Source: Mesostigma viride
Lineage: Eukaryota > Streptophyta > Mesostigmatophyceae > Mesostigmatales > Mesostigmataceae
Direction: 5' to 3'
Length of the DNA: 64,000 nt
NCBI GenBank assembly: GCA_009746045.1
Contig: RPFO01000165.1
Span: 3,240,641 to 3,304,640, forward strand
Shown piece by piece: positions 27,687 to 37,277 of the stretch; the first letter of the stretch is position 1; each line of letters opens with the position of its first letter. Made by a program: the position numbers and the translations under genes. The notes beneath the pieces were generated by a model, which was given only the letters and a program-made list of their open reading frames with translations, did not search any database and was not told the DNA's origin.

Positions 27687-30053
27687 ATGGCTCCCAAGAA
27701 CGCTCCGAACAACAAGGGCAAGGCCCTGATGAGCGAGGCATCCTCAGAAGAGGAGGTGCCGTCGTATCAGTCATCCTCGTCCCCCATGTCTGACGACTCG
27801 GGGACATCAGACTCGGATCTGGCGAGTTTGCGCCAGGAGATTTTGGACAGGAACACCCGGGATGAGATGCACCCCGATGACATTGAGGAGGAGGACCCGT
27901 CTTATCGGGACGTTGTGCAGGAAGTTGTGCGCATCCCTCTCATGCGTCGGGTGAGGGGCTCGACACCGGTGGTGGCACGTGATCCGAGGGGTCCGCCATA
28001 TGCACCATGTGGTGCGGGGCCGGGCGTCACCTCGTCGGGTGAGAAGACTGGCGGGGAGTCGGGCGAGGAGTCAGAGTCCAGCTCTCTCGGCTTGTTTGGC
28101 ATGCAGCCCTCTTCGGCAGATGAGGCACGCTCGGCGCAGGTGGAAGCCGACGCTGTCCTGGCACGTCGCCTTGCTGAGCACTGGGAGTCCGCGGAGGAGA
28201 GGCGGCAGGATCTGCGGTCACGTGAGAGGGCAATGCAGATGGAGGACGCTGCACGGGTCCGCGCGGCCCTGAGGAGGCCGGCGTCGCCGACCTACGAGGT
28301 GGTGAGGCGGGGCGACCTGGCGTGTTTTCAATGTCTTCGCAGGTCTGAGACGATCCCGAGGGAGATCGACGGGGTTCTCCAAGAGTCCGAGTTTTCCCTG
28401 ACGGGACCGTCGGCGTCGGACGCGGAAGACCTGGTGGAGATGACACCGGCCATGCAGGAGCGCGAGAAGGAGGCGAAGGGGAGGCTGGAGGTCTTCAAGG
28501 CGGAGAGGGCGAAGAAGCAGCGGAGACGCGAGGCGATTGAGCAGAGGAAGCTGCGCGAGCAGCAGGAGCGCGACAGGGCGGAGGCGCTCGCGGTGAGGAT
28601 TAGGGTGAAGATGTCTCACACCAAGATGCGGTGTGAGCGTCTGACCCGCGACATGAAGTCCTGGAAGTACAGGAAGGTCGCCGAGCTGGCACCATTGCAG
28701 GGGCCGGCTCGTAGGGAAGCCGAGGAGCGTTACCGCCGGAAGCTGGCCATCTGGGAGGTGAGCGTCGGCAGGCTGGAGCGGCGTATGCTCAAGCAGCGAC
28801 GCCGCATGTCCAAGAACATCAAGAAGGCTGCTGTGAGAGGATGCATGGGGGAGGCGGTAAGAGCTGAATTTGGTTTAATGCCGGATGAGAGGATTTCCAC
28901 GGAGCAATTGTACCATTTTCTGTCGCAGCCCACGCACACCATCTCTAACAGAGATGGCACAGCGGCGCGCACCAGGGTGACGCACCGGGGAGAACCCGGT
29001 CCAGCGACATTGTCGCACCGGGAGGACATCCGGCGGCAACTCCAGCTGGCCCAGCAGATGCTGGACGAGGGGAGGGAGCTCACCCCGGCGGAGCATGGCA
29101 GGCTGGCCGACACGGTGGCAAGGCTGGTGGCTTCGCTAAAGCCAGCCAAGCGAAGGGCACCGGAGGAGGCATGCACGCCACAGCCAAAGCGCAGGAGGGA
29201 CGAGGGGGAGGATGGCGGAGAACGGGGGGGCAACCAGGGCGGGGAAGGACACGGCGCCCAAGAGTCTGCACCAGCGCACCGAGCGGGCGGGGAGCGGCAG
29301 CAGCAGCAGCAGCCACCTGCAGGAACGACAACCACGACCAACACGGCCTTGTGTAGGCCCAGGTTTGATCCAAAAAAGAAAGAGGATAAGCTAGTCTTCC
29401 CGGGGTTGCCAGAGGGCCATACCCAGGACGAGGCTAGGGAGTGGTTGTTTAAGCTCTCACATGCGTATGCTAGTGATAATGTGCGTGATTGGTTTGCATC
29501 CCTGCGTGCATCCACACCCATACATCAATCTGCCAAGCCTATCCAGCAGTTGGTACAATTGTACCAAAAGCGTGCCAGCAGCGGGGTAGATGTGGCAGAA
29601 AATGTTTTGTGGGCGCAGTTCATGGTAGACCTTAGGGCACTCGTCACCACAGGGGAGCACTTAGAAGTACTTAAGGGCTTCCAGTGGATAGAGGCGTATA
29701 AGGTCAACAAGCGTGACTATGTGAGTGACAACAAAAAGTATGTCATGTACATAGAGGGGGATGAGGAGCTTAAGAAGCTCAATGCCAAGTACCTAGTACA
29801 CCTATGGCTACAAAAGGCAGAACTGGACCCTACCACCCTGTCAGTCATACTGGCAGGTCTGAAGGATAAGTGGGAGGACTTCAGGAAAGCAATGGCTTAT
29901 GTGCAGCAGTGCCTAGAGCCATTTGCTGCTGCAGCCAAGGATGTAAAGGTGAAGCAGGTTAAGGGGGAGGAGGCCTCTGGTACGGGGCTCTCTAAAAAGC
30001 AGATGCAGTCGCTGGTGGCCCAGGTAAAGGCGGTAATTAATGGGGGGGGATAA
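27687..30053 (+). CDS. Gag-like protein of LTR element 1
   Basis: A 788-residue frame starting MAPKNAPNNK. The first 110 residues are acidic and Ser-rich. Residues about 250-430 form a long charged helix region (KEAKGRLEVFKAERAKKQRR...), probably coiled coil. About 430-560 is low complexity with poly-Gln. The last 230 residues are a compact helical capsid-like domain (LVFPGLPEGHTQDEAREWL... to LSKKQMQSLVAQVKAV). The zinc knuckle that normally ends Gag lies 130 bases downstream in another frame. The frame breaks at a run of eight G (30042-30049) just before the stop. The N-terminal part resembles the start of the ORF at 63605. Confidence 0.78.
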   Translation: MAPKNAPNNKGKALMSEASSEEEVPSYQSSSSPMSDDSGTSDSDLASLRQEILDRNTRDEMHPDDIEEEDPSYRDVVQEVVRIPLMRRVRGSTPVVARDPRGPPYAPCGAGPGVTSSGEKTGGESGEESESSSLGLFGMQPSSADEARSAQVEADAVLARRLAEHWESAEERRQDLRSRERAMQMEDAARVRAALRRPASPTYEVVRRGDLACFQCLRRSETIPREIDGVLQESEFSLTGPSASDAEDLVEMTPAMQEREKEAKGRLEVFKAERAKKQRRREAIEQRKLREQQERDRAEALAVRIRVKMSHTKMRCERLTRDMKSWKYRKVAELAPLQGPARREAEERYRRKLAIWEVSVGRLERRMLKQRRRMSKNIKKAAVRGCMGEAVRAEFGLMPDERISTEQLYHFLSQPTHTISNRDGTAARTRVTHRGEPGPATLSHREDIRRQLQLAQQMLDEGRELTPAEHGRLADTVARLVASLKPAKRRAPEEACTPQPKRRRDEGEDGGERGGNQGGEGHGAQESAPAHRAGGERQQQQQPPAGTTTTTNTALCRPRFDPKKKEDKLVFPGLPEGHTQDEAREWLFKLSHAYASDNVRDWFASLRASTPIHQSAKPIQQLVQLYQKRASSGVDVAENVLWAQFMVDLRALVTTGEHLEVLKGFQWIEAYKVNKRDYVSDNKKYVMYIEGDEELKKLNAKYLVHLWLQKAELDPTTLSVILAGLKDKWEDFRKAMAYVQQCLEPFAAAAKDVKVKQVKGEEASGTGLSKKQMQSLVAQVKAVINGGG

Positions 30054-30180
30054 AAACAAAAACAATAAAAGTGGGGGAGGTGGAAACAAGGGGGGGGGAA
30101 GCATATAACAACAAAAACAGAAAACAAAGTGGGGGAGCTAGCAAGCCAGGGGGTGCTAAGCCAGCAGGGGGGACAAGAGG

Positions 30181-30528
30181 TTGCCTCATGACCCCACCAA
30201 ACATTGTACTAGGTGCCTTTGTAAGGGGCACCTAAAAGATGATTGCTGGAAGGGCAAACCCGACTATGGTTCTGACGTGGATGTTTGTCCTGGATGTTGG
30301 AAAACACGTCACCCCATTGCAGCAGGAGCGCGCTGCACGGCTCCCAGGCACAACAAGAACACGCCAGGGCGCTACAACCGCGCAGGGGCAGCAGACCAGG
30401 GAGACTCCTGTAAGCTACCCTCACCATTTTTCACAAATGGTTTCCTGTTACCTTCTGTCTGCCAAGTGTTGCCTGAGTGTGAGGATGTGGATTGGGATGT
30501 GGCATATGATATGACCTGTCACACATGA
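30181..30528 (+). pseudogene. Zinc-knuckle end of Gag, out of frame
   Basis: The segment CTRCLCKGHLKDDC is a CCHC knuckle (C-X2-C-X4-H-X4-C), followed by a second Cys cluster CPGCWKTRHP. It lies in a different frame from the 788-residue Gag. G-rich runs at 30042-30049 and 30090-30098 fall between the two. Sequencing or real indels there would explain the split. It would bind genomic RNA. Confidence 0.65.
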
Positions 30529-31778
30529 TGCGTGACCCCACCATAGCTTCCCTTAGTGCAGCAGCAGAAAAGGTAATCACGTATGGTGCTCTAGCAGAGC
30601 AACTGCACAAGGTTATGGGCCATGAGGCTGTGGCTGAAAGGCTAGCCAATAAAATACAAGGCCATGATCTGGAACAGATGTGCAGGCACGTACGTAAGCA
30701 CTGTGAGCAATGTCAGCTATATGCTCCTAAGCCCAGAAAATGGCATGTGGCCACACCACCACTGGCTAGAGGCAAACTGGTTGGGGATGTTATACACGTG
30801 GTGAAGGACACGGTATACTACCTAGTCATAAAGGATGCCTGGTCAAGGTTTGTGGTAGTGGAGCCTCTGCCTGGGATGGATAAAGAGCAGCTGCACAGAG
30901 CTTTACAGATAGCCTTGGCACGTTTTCACCCCATTGAAAAAGTAATGCTGGATCAGCAGTTTCTCTGCATCCAGGACAGGAATGATCTGCCCAAGATAGA
31001 AGTGTCTGGGGCTCAAGATCATGAACGTCAGGGGTTGGTAGAACGTACCATGAGAGCCATCAGGGATGTGATAAGAAAAATGCCATCCAGGTTGGCTGAC
31101 TCTGGTAGCTATGCTGACAGGGCATCTTGGGCAGCAGGGGTGACTACCCAGCTAAACGCCAAACCAATAATGTCCTCACCTTTTGGGGAAATCACCCCAA
31201 CTGGCCTTCAGTCAGGCAGCTATGCTTCAGAGGTACACACTCACTACAACACACAAAGGCAGCACTTAGCCAAGTTGCTGGCAAAGAAAGACAAAAATAA
31301 TGCCAGGCCTGTGTTTGAAGTGGGGGACCATGTGTTGTTTTTCAGAGAGGGTGACAGAGGAAGAGCACACTCTGCCAGATGGCACGGTCCAGCTGTAGTC
31401 ACTAAAATTCATGAAGAAGGGACTGCAGTCACTATACAACATGACAGAGAGTGTGTGGTCAGCAAGCATAGACTCAAGCTTTATTACCCACCACTGGCAG
31501 ACGTGTCAGGGGTAGAATTCTTGGACATGAATTCAGAGCAGGAGTCTGGTGGATTGATCTCACCCAATGAATTGGCTAGGGACGTCATTGATGCAAGCAC
31601 TAGTACCACAGTAGAAGCTCCTGTGTTCCTCAGTAGTGCAGCCACACTACAACCCAATAGTCCACCTGGGCAGGAGGAAGGTGCACAGGGTGAGCAGCAG
31701 GTAGCCCCTCCCTCACACCTGGCTGGAGGAGTCACAAGAGAGAGCAGATCCTGTCGTTCCCAGGAAGTCATTTGCTGA
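30525..31778 (+). CDS. Integrase of LTR element 1
   Basis: An intact 417-residue frame. The N-terminal zinc site reads HKVMGH...CEQC (HHCC). The DDE core has Asp in LVGDVIHVV, Asp in KVMLDQQFLC and Glu in RQGLVERTM. The C-terminus has FEVGDHVLFF...RWHGPAVVTKI, which resembles the GPY/F module of Gypsy and BEL integrases. It joins element cDNA into the host genome. It precedes the protease, the reverse of the Copia order. The last 100 residues are a Ser/Pro-rich linker that runs out of frame at about 31745. Confidence 0.85.
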   Translation: MMRDPTIASLSAAAEKVITYGALAEQLHKVMGHEAVAERLANKIQGHDLEQMCRHVRKHCEQCQLYAPKPRKWHVATPPLARGKLVGDVIHVVKDTVYYLVIKDAWSRFVVVEPLPGMDKEQLHRALQIALARFHPIEKVMLDQQFLCIQDRNDLPKIEVSGAQDHERQGLVERTMRAIRDVIRKMPSRLADSGSYADRASWAAGVTTQLNAKPIMSSPFGEITPTGLQSGSYASEVHTHYNTQRQHLAKLLAKKDKNNARPVFEVGDHVLFFREGDRGRAHSARWHGPAVVTKIHEEGTAVTIQHDRECVVSKHRLKLYYPPLADVSGVEFLDMNSEQESGGLISPNELARDVIDASTSTTVEAPVFLSSAATLQPNSPPGQEEGAQGEQQVAPPSHLAGGVTRESRSCRSQEVIC

Positions 31779-32551
31779 GATTCTTAAGGCCTTGCACAAG
31801 GCACACAACACTAAAGCAGTTGTGGCAACAGGTACAGCACAGGTCAATGCTGTAGGGGATGCAGGTCAAGATCCTAGTATTTTGGCTGTAGACACCCAAG
31901 CACAACAGGTGAGTATCATCAGTGCAGCAGCTGTATCTGGTCTGAAAATGAAGGCCTCACCATGGGCTAGAGTGTCAGATTTTTCAGGCAAAACCAAAAT
32001 GCAGGTCAAAGGTCAGGTGAGCATTCAAATCTTGGTTGGGTATTCCCACTCCATTTCAGGTGGTTGAGGGTTACTCAGGGAATGCCCTGTTAGGGGAACC
32101 TTTTGTATCTTACCCTGGTGTTGTCATCTCAGCTGGGAGGTTGAGTGTGGCAGGGGTAGGACAGGTACCTCTAGATCATTTTAAAATCCCTTTGAGCCAG
32201 ATTAGCACTGGGTTGGATGCTGCCATCCATGCAGTTAAGCCCAAGTACCTCCCAGGTCAGGAACCGTGTGTGGAGGACCTCATACACTCTCAAAAGCTAC
32301 ACCCTTCAGCGTTTGGGCTTGGTAGATGGCATGTTGCATCCATGTCTCCCCTGTCCTATGATGATATTGTACGGGACTGCCAGACGCAGATTGGGTTTCT
32401 TAAGTGCCTGGAGGCTTTTACCAAAGCCAGGGAGGAGTGGGTTGTTCCAGATGCACGTAGTCCCACACACACACCACCTGTGACTCCTCTTGATGCTATG
32501 CCAGCAGCCTGGAGCCAAGAAGCTAAGGCTAAAGTTTGTGTGCAAGCATAA
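31745..32551 (+). pseudogene. Retropepsin-like protease and linker of LTR element 1, frameshifted
   Basis: After ADPVVPRKSFAEILKALHK comes ILAVDTQAQQVSIIS, matching the pepsin active-site turn except that Gln replaces Gly in D-T-G-A. The frame shifts at about 32038. The second half, FQVVEGYSGNALLGEPFVSYPG, contains the hydrophobic-hydrophobic-Gly motif (LLG). The same two motifs occur intact at 44060-44290 in element 2. The protease would cut the polyprotein. About 90 further residues link to the RT. Confidence 0.72.
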
Positions 32552-32882
32552 ACCTCAGGCTGATGGGGGACCACCCATTTTTCATGCTAGGCCATGTGTC
32601 ACTGAGTTCAGGGGCTCTACAGAGCTGACAGAGGCTGAGCTTTATACTCCTGGTATTCAGCAAACGTCTCTCAAGGTGTTGCTTTCCTTGTTTTTGCATC
32701 AGCTTAATACAGGGAAGGATTATGTGTGTAAAGCCACAGATATCAAAAGAGCCTTTCTAAAGGGGGACCCTGCCATAGCACAGCAGGTCTGGAGAGGCCA
32801 GGTATACGTGGTGAACACTCCTAAGGTGTGGCACAGGGATATTGTACAACCCTTGTTGAGGCCAAACCTGGGGGTTGAAGGG
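32490..32882 (+). pseudogene. Reverse transcriptase, N-terminal half (element 1), cut by insertion
   Basis: LRLKFVCKHKP, TEAELYTPGIQQTS and KDYVCKATDIKRAFLKGD (motif A, Asp) match Copia fingers and palm. The frame is interrupted at GVEG by the insertion at 32883. It resumes in phase at 35983 once the 3100 bases are removed. Confidence 0.82.
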
Positions 32883-33597
32883 TGTCAGAAAATCTGGCAC
32901 TGTTTGCCACGTGTGACAACTTTTTACTTCTGGACTACAATACTTTTTCATCCGTTGGTAGCGGGTGGCATTTATTTGTCACTTTAGCAATTAGGATGAC
33001 ATTTGACGTACTTTTGGTCAAGAACCTGATCGTTGGTAGCCAGGGAACCGAGTGTTACCCTTTGCAATTAGATCAGCTAACTCTTCACCGGAATTGTTTC
33101 TAAATATTTGCAATGTTTTGACGATGCTATGTAGAATTTGTGACGAATTTGTTTAGTCGACAGTTATCATATAAAAAGTGTGCCGAACGACAGTACAGCT
33201 CGAACATGTAGACACTCATAAGGGAGTCGGCACCTTTATCGAATATTCCTGAACCTTATCTTCTCGATGATGCTCTAGAACATTCGAGACACCTTATCGG
33301 CATCTAGTTCATCTTATCGGCATTTTTTCAGCATCAATGCCTTGGTCGACACAAGATATAAAAACGTAATCTATTTTCTAATGAAAGACACCTTGTTGGT
33401 CCAACTCACACCCTTGTTGGGAATTCCTTGTTGGAAAGACCTTGTTGGTCGGAGTCGTCACCCTTGTTGGGTCGATTCCCTTGTTGGGAAGGCCTTGTTG
33501 GCCATGTCTTTTGTCACTACGCAATTTAATCATTAATACAATATATATTGAGGTCGAAACGGCTCAAAGATCTTTCCTCCTCCTCCGTTTTTTAACA
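32883..33597 (+). repeat. 5' LTR of the gag-only element
   Basis: A likely TATA box, agatataaaaacg, lies near 33353. Just downstream the motif ccttgttgg is repeated about seven times (33391-33500), and ccttatcgg twice upstream. These repeats probably lie in the transcribed R-U5 part. Confidence 0.9.
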
Positions 33598-33612
33598 TGG
33601 TATCGAAAGCGA
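33598..33612 (+). promoter_or_regulatory. Primer-binding site of the gag-only element
   Basis: TGGTATCGAAAGC directly follows the LTR. It is close to the TGGTATCAGAGC site complementary to initiator tRNA-Met in Copia elements (known). Confidence 0.7.
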
Positions 33613-33682
33613 GGGGCCACGGCCGACTCCAATATTAATTACGCGTACAACATTTCGTCGTTGAAGTCCTGCAGCAGCCGAC

Positions 33683-33795
33683 CAGCACCTGGCCTGCGCA
33701 CCTAGCCTGCGCACCTGGCCTGCGCACCTAGCCTGCGCACCTGGCCTGCGCACCTGGCCTGCGCACCTGGCCTGCGCACCTGGCCTGCGCACCTG
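33683..33795 (+). repeat. 13-bp minisatellite in the gag-only element leader
   Basis: About nine copies of acctggcctgcgc or acctagcctgcgc lie in the leader between the primer site and the coding region. Confidence 0.9.
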
Positions 33796-33890
33796 GCCAG
33801 AAAGCTTTTTCTGGTTAAATATTTGGTAAACGGCAAGATTTCATAACTTGTATTTGCCTGACGAAGCCCGGACGCCGCTGGTCGACAGTC

Positions 33891-34313
33891 GTGAGCCTGC
33901 GTTTCAAGACGTCCCCATCCAGAGCCCTGCCTGCACCAAGATTTTTTATGAATCCGTGGTTTCCGCGTGAATCTCGGCGTCTATTCTCGGCAGTACAGCT
34001 TTCCCAGCTGCAGGGCGAATCTTTCGACGAATATTGGGAGAGAGCTAAAGTCGTTTTCACAGACATTTCCAGAATCTTTCCAGATCTTTTCGAGGAGCAC
34101 ACCTACATCAAGTGGCTTTTGCAAGGCCTACGCGCGGAATTTTTCCATTGTCGGTGGTTCAACCATCCTTTTTTCTCTATCAGTCGTCTGCAAAATCTGG
34201 TAAACACACGAGCAATATCTTTGAGGGACCTTGCACACCATTTTTTGGAACTTTCCAAGCTCCAGCGACACCCGAATCATCATGGCTGCGCCAGCTGCAG
34301 CGCGAGAAATTAA
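33891..34313 (+). CDS. Second gag-like frame upstream of Copia Gag
   Basis: 140 residues containing LSQLQGESFDEYWERAKVVF and FEEHTYIKWLLQGL. The Q-x-x-GES-x-x-x-Y pattern resembles the Retrotrans_gag domain of Gypsy-type elements rather than Copia. It overlaps the start of the 318-residue Gag in another frame. It may be a captured piece of another retroelement; whether it is translated is unknown. Confidence 0.45.
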   Translation: MSLRFKTSPSRALPAPRFFMNPWFPRESRRLFSAVQLSQLQGESFDEYWERAKVVFTDISRIFPDLFEEHTYIKWLLQGLRAEFFHCRWFNHPFFSISRLQNLVNTRAISLRDLAHHFLELSKLQRHPNHHGCASCSARN

Positions 34314-35187
34314 GGAGAACACTGTATTGTCTGCGCTGCGAGGTCTATCATTCAATGGCTCAGATCCAAAACAGTTCCCCTTTTTTAAAATCAAAGTTGA
34401 GGGCCTTTACGACGCCATCGGCTATGATGCAGCCCTGAGAGGGGAGGCACCTCTGGTCGAAAAGCAGCAAAAGCTCGGCTATGCAAGTCTGGTCGCGGCT
34501 TTGGATGGCACAGCCTTGCTCCACGCCGCTCAAGCTCCCCACAAGTATTTCCACGAGGCCTGGAAAATCTTGTGCGACGTCTATGGACACACGGAAACAA
34601 CAGCGGCCTACCAAGCCACCACTTTGGATGAACTCCTGTCTACTGCGTCGATTCCCGGCGACCAAGTCGTGGCTAACATCAACACCACGGAACGCAAGTT
34701 CAAGGAATACAACCTGCTGTCCGCTAACCGTCTGCATGAGTCGATCCTCGTGACCACCCACCGACGTCGTCTGCCTGCGCAATACGGTCCGGTACTGTCT
34801 GCTTACAACCTGCCCGCCGACCTTCCTTGGGCAGATTACAAGGCGGCTGTCCTCCGAGCAGAAGACCATCTGCGCATCCACCGTGCTCATCCTGGAGATC
34901 GGTCCTCAGGGGCCACCACTGCTGCCTACAACACGGAAAGCACTCCCATGCCAACGTCATGTCCCCATTGCTCAGGACCTCTGGACGAAACGGTCTTTGC
35001 CACCAAGGTGGTGAAGGGGCCCCCCTGCCCACACTGCAAGAGGCTGGGCCACACCAAGGACAAGTGTTGGGATCTTCATCCTGAGCTGCGCCGGGGTCAG
35101 AAGGGTACTGCCAACCTCTCTGAGGACTTGGCCAATCTCACTCTCAACCAGGAGGCGACGGAACTCCCACCGGGGTTTGTGTTTTGA
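34282..35187 (+). CDS. Copia-type Gag of the gag-only element
   Basis: The start MAAPAAAREIKEN at 34282 is preferred over the upstream ATG at 34231, because the domain begins there. It has the helical UBN2-like gag region (FKIKVEGLYDAIGYDAAL... LDELLSTASIPGDQVVANIN). It ends in a zinc knuckle CPHCKRLGHTKDKC with the following W-DLHPELR, typical of Copia. The frame is intact, consistent with a young and recently mobile element. Confidence 0.85.
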   Translation: MAAPAAAREIKENTVLSALRGLSFNGSDPKQFPFFKIKVEGLYDAIGYDAALRGEAPLVEKQQKLGYASLVAALDGTALLHAAQAPHKYFHEAWKILCDVYGHTETTAAYQATTLDELLSTASIPGDQVVANINTTERKFKEYNLLSANRLHESILVTTHRRRLPAQYGPVLSAYNLPADLPWADYKAAVLRAEDHLRIHRAHPGDRSSGATTAAYNTESTPMPTSCPHCSGPLDETVFATKVVKGPPCPHCKRLGHTKDKCWDLHPELRRGQKGTANLSEDLANLTLNQEATELPPGFVF

Positions 35188-35262
35188 TGTAACGGGTGCG
35201 TTGGTCCTGGGCCAACCCAGGCCACCCTGACTTTGGAAACGTGGCTGCACTAGTGAGGGGCC

Positions 35263-35977
35263 TGTCAGAAAATCTGGCACTGTTTGCCACGTGTGACAAC
35301 TTTTTACTTCTGGACTACAATACTTTTTCATCCGTTGGTAGCGGGTGGCATTTATTTGTCACTTTAGCAATTAGGATGACATTTGACGTACTTTTGGTCA
35401 AGAACCTGATCGTTGGTAGCCAGGGAACCGAGTGTTACCCTTTGCAATTAGATCAGCTAACTCTTCACCGGAATTGTTTCTAAATATTTGCAATGTTTTG
35501 ACGATGCTATGTAGAATTTGTGACGAATTTGTTTAGTCGACAGTTATCATATAAAAAGTGTGCCGAACGACAGTACAGCTCGAACATGTAGACACTCATA
35601 AGGGAGTCGGCACCTTTATCGAATATTCCTGAACCTTATCTTCTCGATGATGCTCTAGAACATTCGAGACACCTTATCGGCATCTAGTTCATCTTATCGG
35701 CATTTTTTCAGCATCAATGCCTTGGTCGACACAAGATATAAAAACGTAATCTATTTTCTAATGAAAGACACCTTGTTGGTCCAACTCACACCCTTGTTGG
35801 GAATTCCTTGTTGGAAAGACCTTGTTGGTCGGAGTCGTCACCCTTGTTGGGTCGATTCCCTTGTTGGGAAGGCCTTGTTGGCCATGTCTTTTGTCACTAC
35901 GCAATTTAATCATTAATACAATATATATTGAGGTCGAAACGGCTCAAAGATCTTTCCTCCTCCTCCGTTTTTTAACA
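35263..35977 (+). repeat. 3' LTR of the gag-only element
   Basis: It matches 32883-33597 throughout by visual comparison. It ends at AACA, followed by the duplicated aaggg. Confidence 0.92.
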
Positions 35978-35982
35978 AAGGG

Positions 35983-37032
35983 TTGCAGTCAGCTCCAAAA
36001 ATTTTTAGGCTGTCTGCACAGGAGGTATTCATGAAGCTAGGGGCCACCTATGATGACATTGACCCTTGCTTGTTTGTCATCCCACACCCTGATGGAATGA
36101 TGATGTTTGTCTGGCATGGGGATGATCAGTTAATCTCAGGTCCTAGAGCTGCAGTGGATGCTTTCATAGCTCAGGTGTCTGCCAGTTTTGAGATTGGCAA
36201 GCAGCTAGAGCTGGGCAAGGAGCCAGTCAAGTTCTGTGGCATGATGCTTGAGTTGCTGCAGCAGCAGGGCAGCTGGATTTGCTCCATGCAGGCCTCTGCT
36301 GAATACATTAAGTCTTGTCTGGATGTCCTGCCTGTTCACATCACCCCTGACATGTGCCCTACCATTAGAGGCAAGCTTGGTTGGCTATGTGCTACATGTG
36401 CACCCCACCTGGCTTTTGTGAGCAGGGTGGATGATGAGGTACTACAGGAGGTAGGAGCACGGGCAATCAAGCAGTTATTGCATGATGGTCCACCTTTGAT
36501 GCTTCACTCACTGGATCTGTTTACTCCCATTCACATCACGTGCATGATGGATAGTTCAATGGAGTCCAGGGTAGTTACCAAGGTTCATCAAGCCAGAGAG
36601 GCTGGATTGTTTTTCCTGCATAACCAAGGTGGGAAGAAGTCACTAGTCTCCTGGTTCAGTAGATTGCACAAGAGGAAAGCTGTGAGTAGCAATGTAGCTG
36701 AATGCAGGGCTGTGGTATCTTCTGTCTTGCATGCAAGGTATCTCAATCACTTGCTGGTCTGGCTTCAACACCAGGCTGGTAGCTCTGCAGGAGTGAAAGC
36801 ACATTTGCTGACTGACTCTCAATCTATCATCTCTTTCCTTGCCAATCCTTTGGCTGTTCACTCGGACCTGGATTGGATTGTGCTAAAACAGGAATGCAAG
36901 TACCTGGAGTCTAAAGCCCACGTCAGGGACAAAGACAATGCTGCAGATGCACTGACCAAGGTGCCACAAGCAGCAGGACCACAGTACCAGGTCTTGTATG
37001 GGTTGATGAACCCTGGTTACAGTCTGAAGTGA
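35983..37032 (+). CDS. RT C-terminal half and RNase H of LTR element 1
   Basis: It continues the RT from 32882. LQSAPKIF is the motif B equivalent of Copia GLKQAPRAW. FVWHGDDQLI is motif C, with HGDD in place of YVDD but both Asp kept. RNase H follows: ITCMMDSSMESR, SSNVAECRAVVSS, LLTDSQSII and DNAADALTKVP. It stops at 37032. About 240 bases of 3' UTR precede the TTAA element. Confidence 0.85.
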   Translation: MQSAPKIFRLSAQEVFMKLGATYDDIDPCLFVIPHPDGMMMFVWHGDDQLISGPRAAVDAFIAQVSASFEIGKQLELGKEPVKFCGMMLELLQQQGSWICSMQASAEYIKSCLDVLPVHITPDMCPTIRGKLGWLCATCAPHLAFVSRVDDEVLQEVGARAIKQLLHDGPPLMLHSLDLFTPIHITCMMDSSMESRVVTKVHQAREAGLFFLHNQGGKKSLVSWFSRLHKRKAVSSNVAECRAVVSSVLHARYLNHLLVWLQHQAGSSAGVKAHLLTDSQSIISFLANPLAVHSDLDWIVLKQECKYLESKAHVRDKDNAADALTKVPQAAGPQYQVLYGLMNPGYSLK

Positions 37033-37277
37033 CTGGCACATTGTACATGTTAGCCCATGACCCCCTGCCTAATACTGCAGCTGAAAGGCTGCAGTGGCAG
37101 CTGGGTAGTTTTCTGACAGTGAGAAGCACTGGTCTAGAAAGTTGGGACATGATGAATGTGTTATTTATTCAATAAAATTTTGTGAGACACCTGTTTGGAT
37201 GACCATGACATGCTGGGGCCTTGAGCACCCATCTCACTCAGTTAAGAAACCATGCTTGAGACATGGGGCCTTTTTAA

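Larger units (their letters stand above)
32883..35977 (+). mobile_element. Gag-only Copia retrotransposon (TR-GAG type)
   Basis: Two 715-base LTRs (32883-33597 and 35263-35977), identical as far as I compared them, begin TGTCAG and end AACA. The target duplication is aaggg at 32878-32882 and 35978-35982. A primer site TGGTATCGAAAGC at 33598 resembles the initiator-tRNA site of Copia elements. A purine stretch gaggggcc precedes the 3' LTR. Only Gag is encoded, so it depends on another Copia element. It sits inside the RT of LTR element 1. Confidence 0.93.

Noticed and set aside
28730-29521. 263-residue minus-strand ORF opposite Gag
   Set aside because: It is an antisense shadow of a GC-rich Gag frame with no features.
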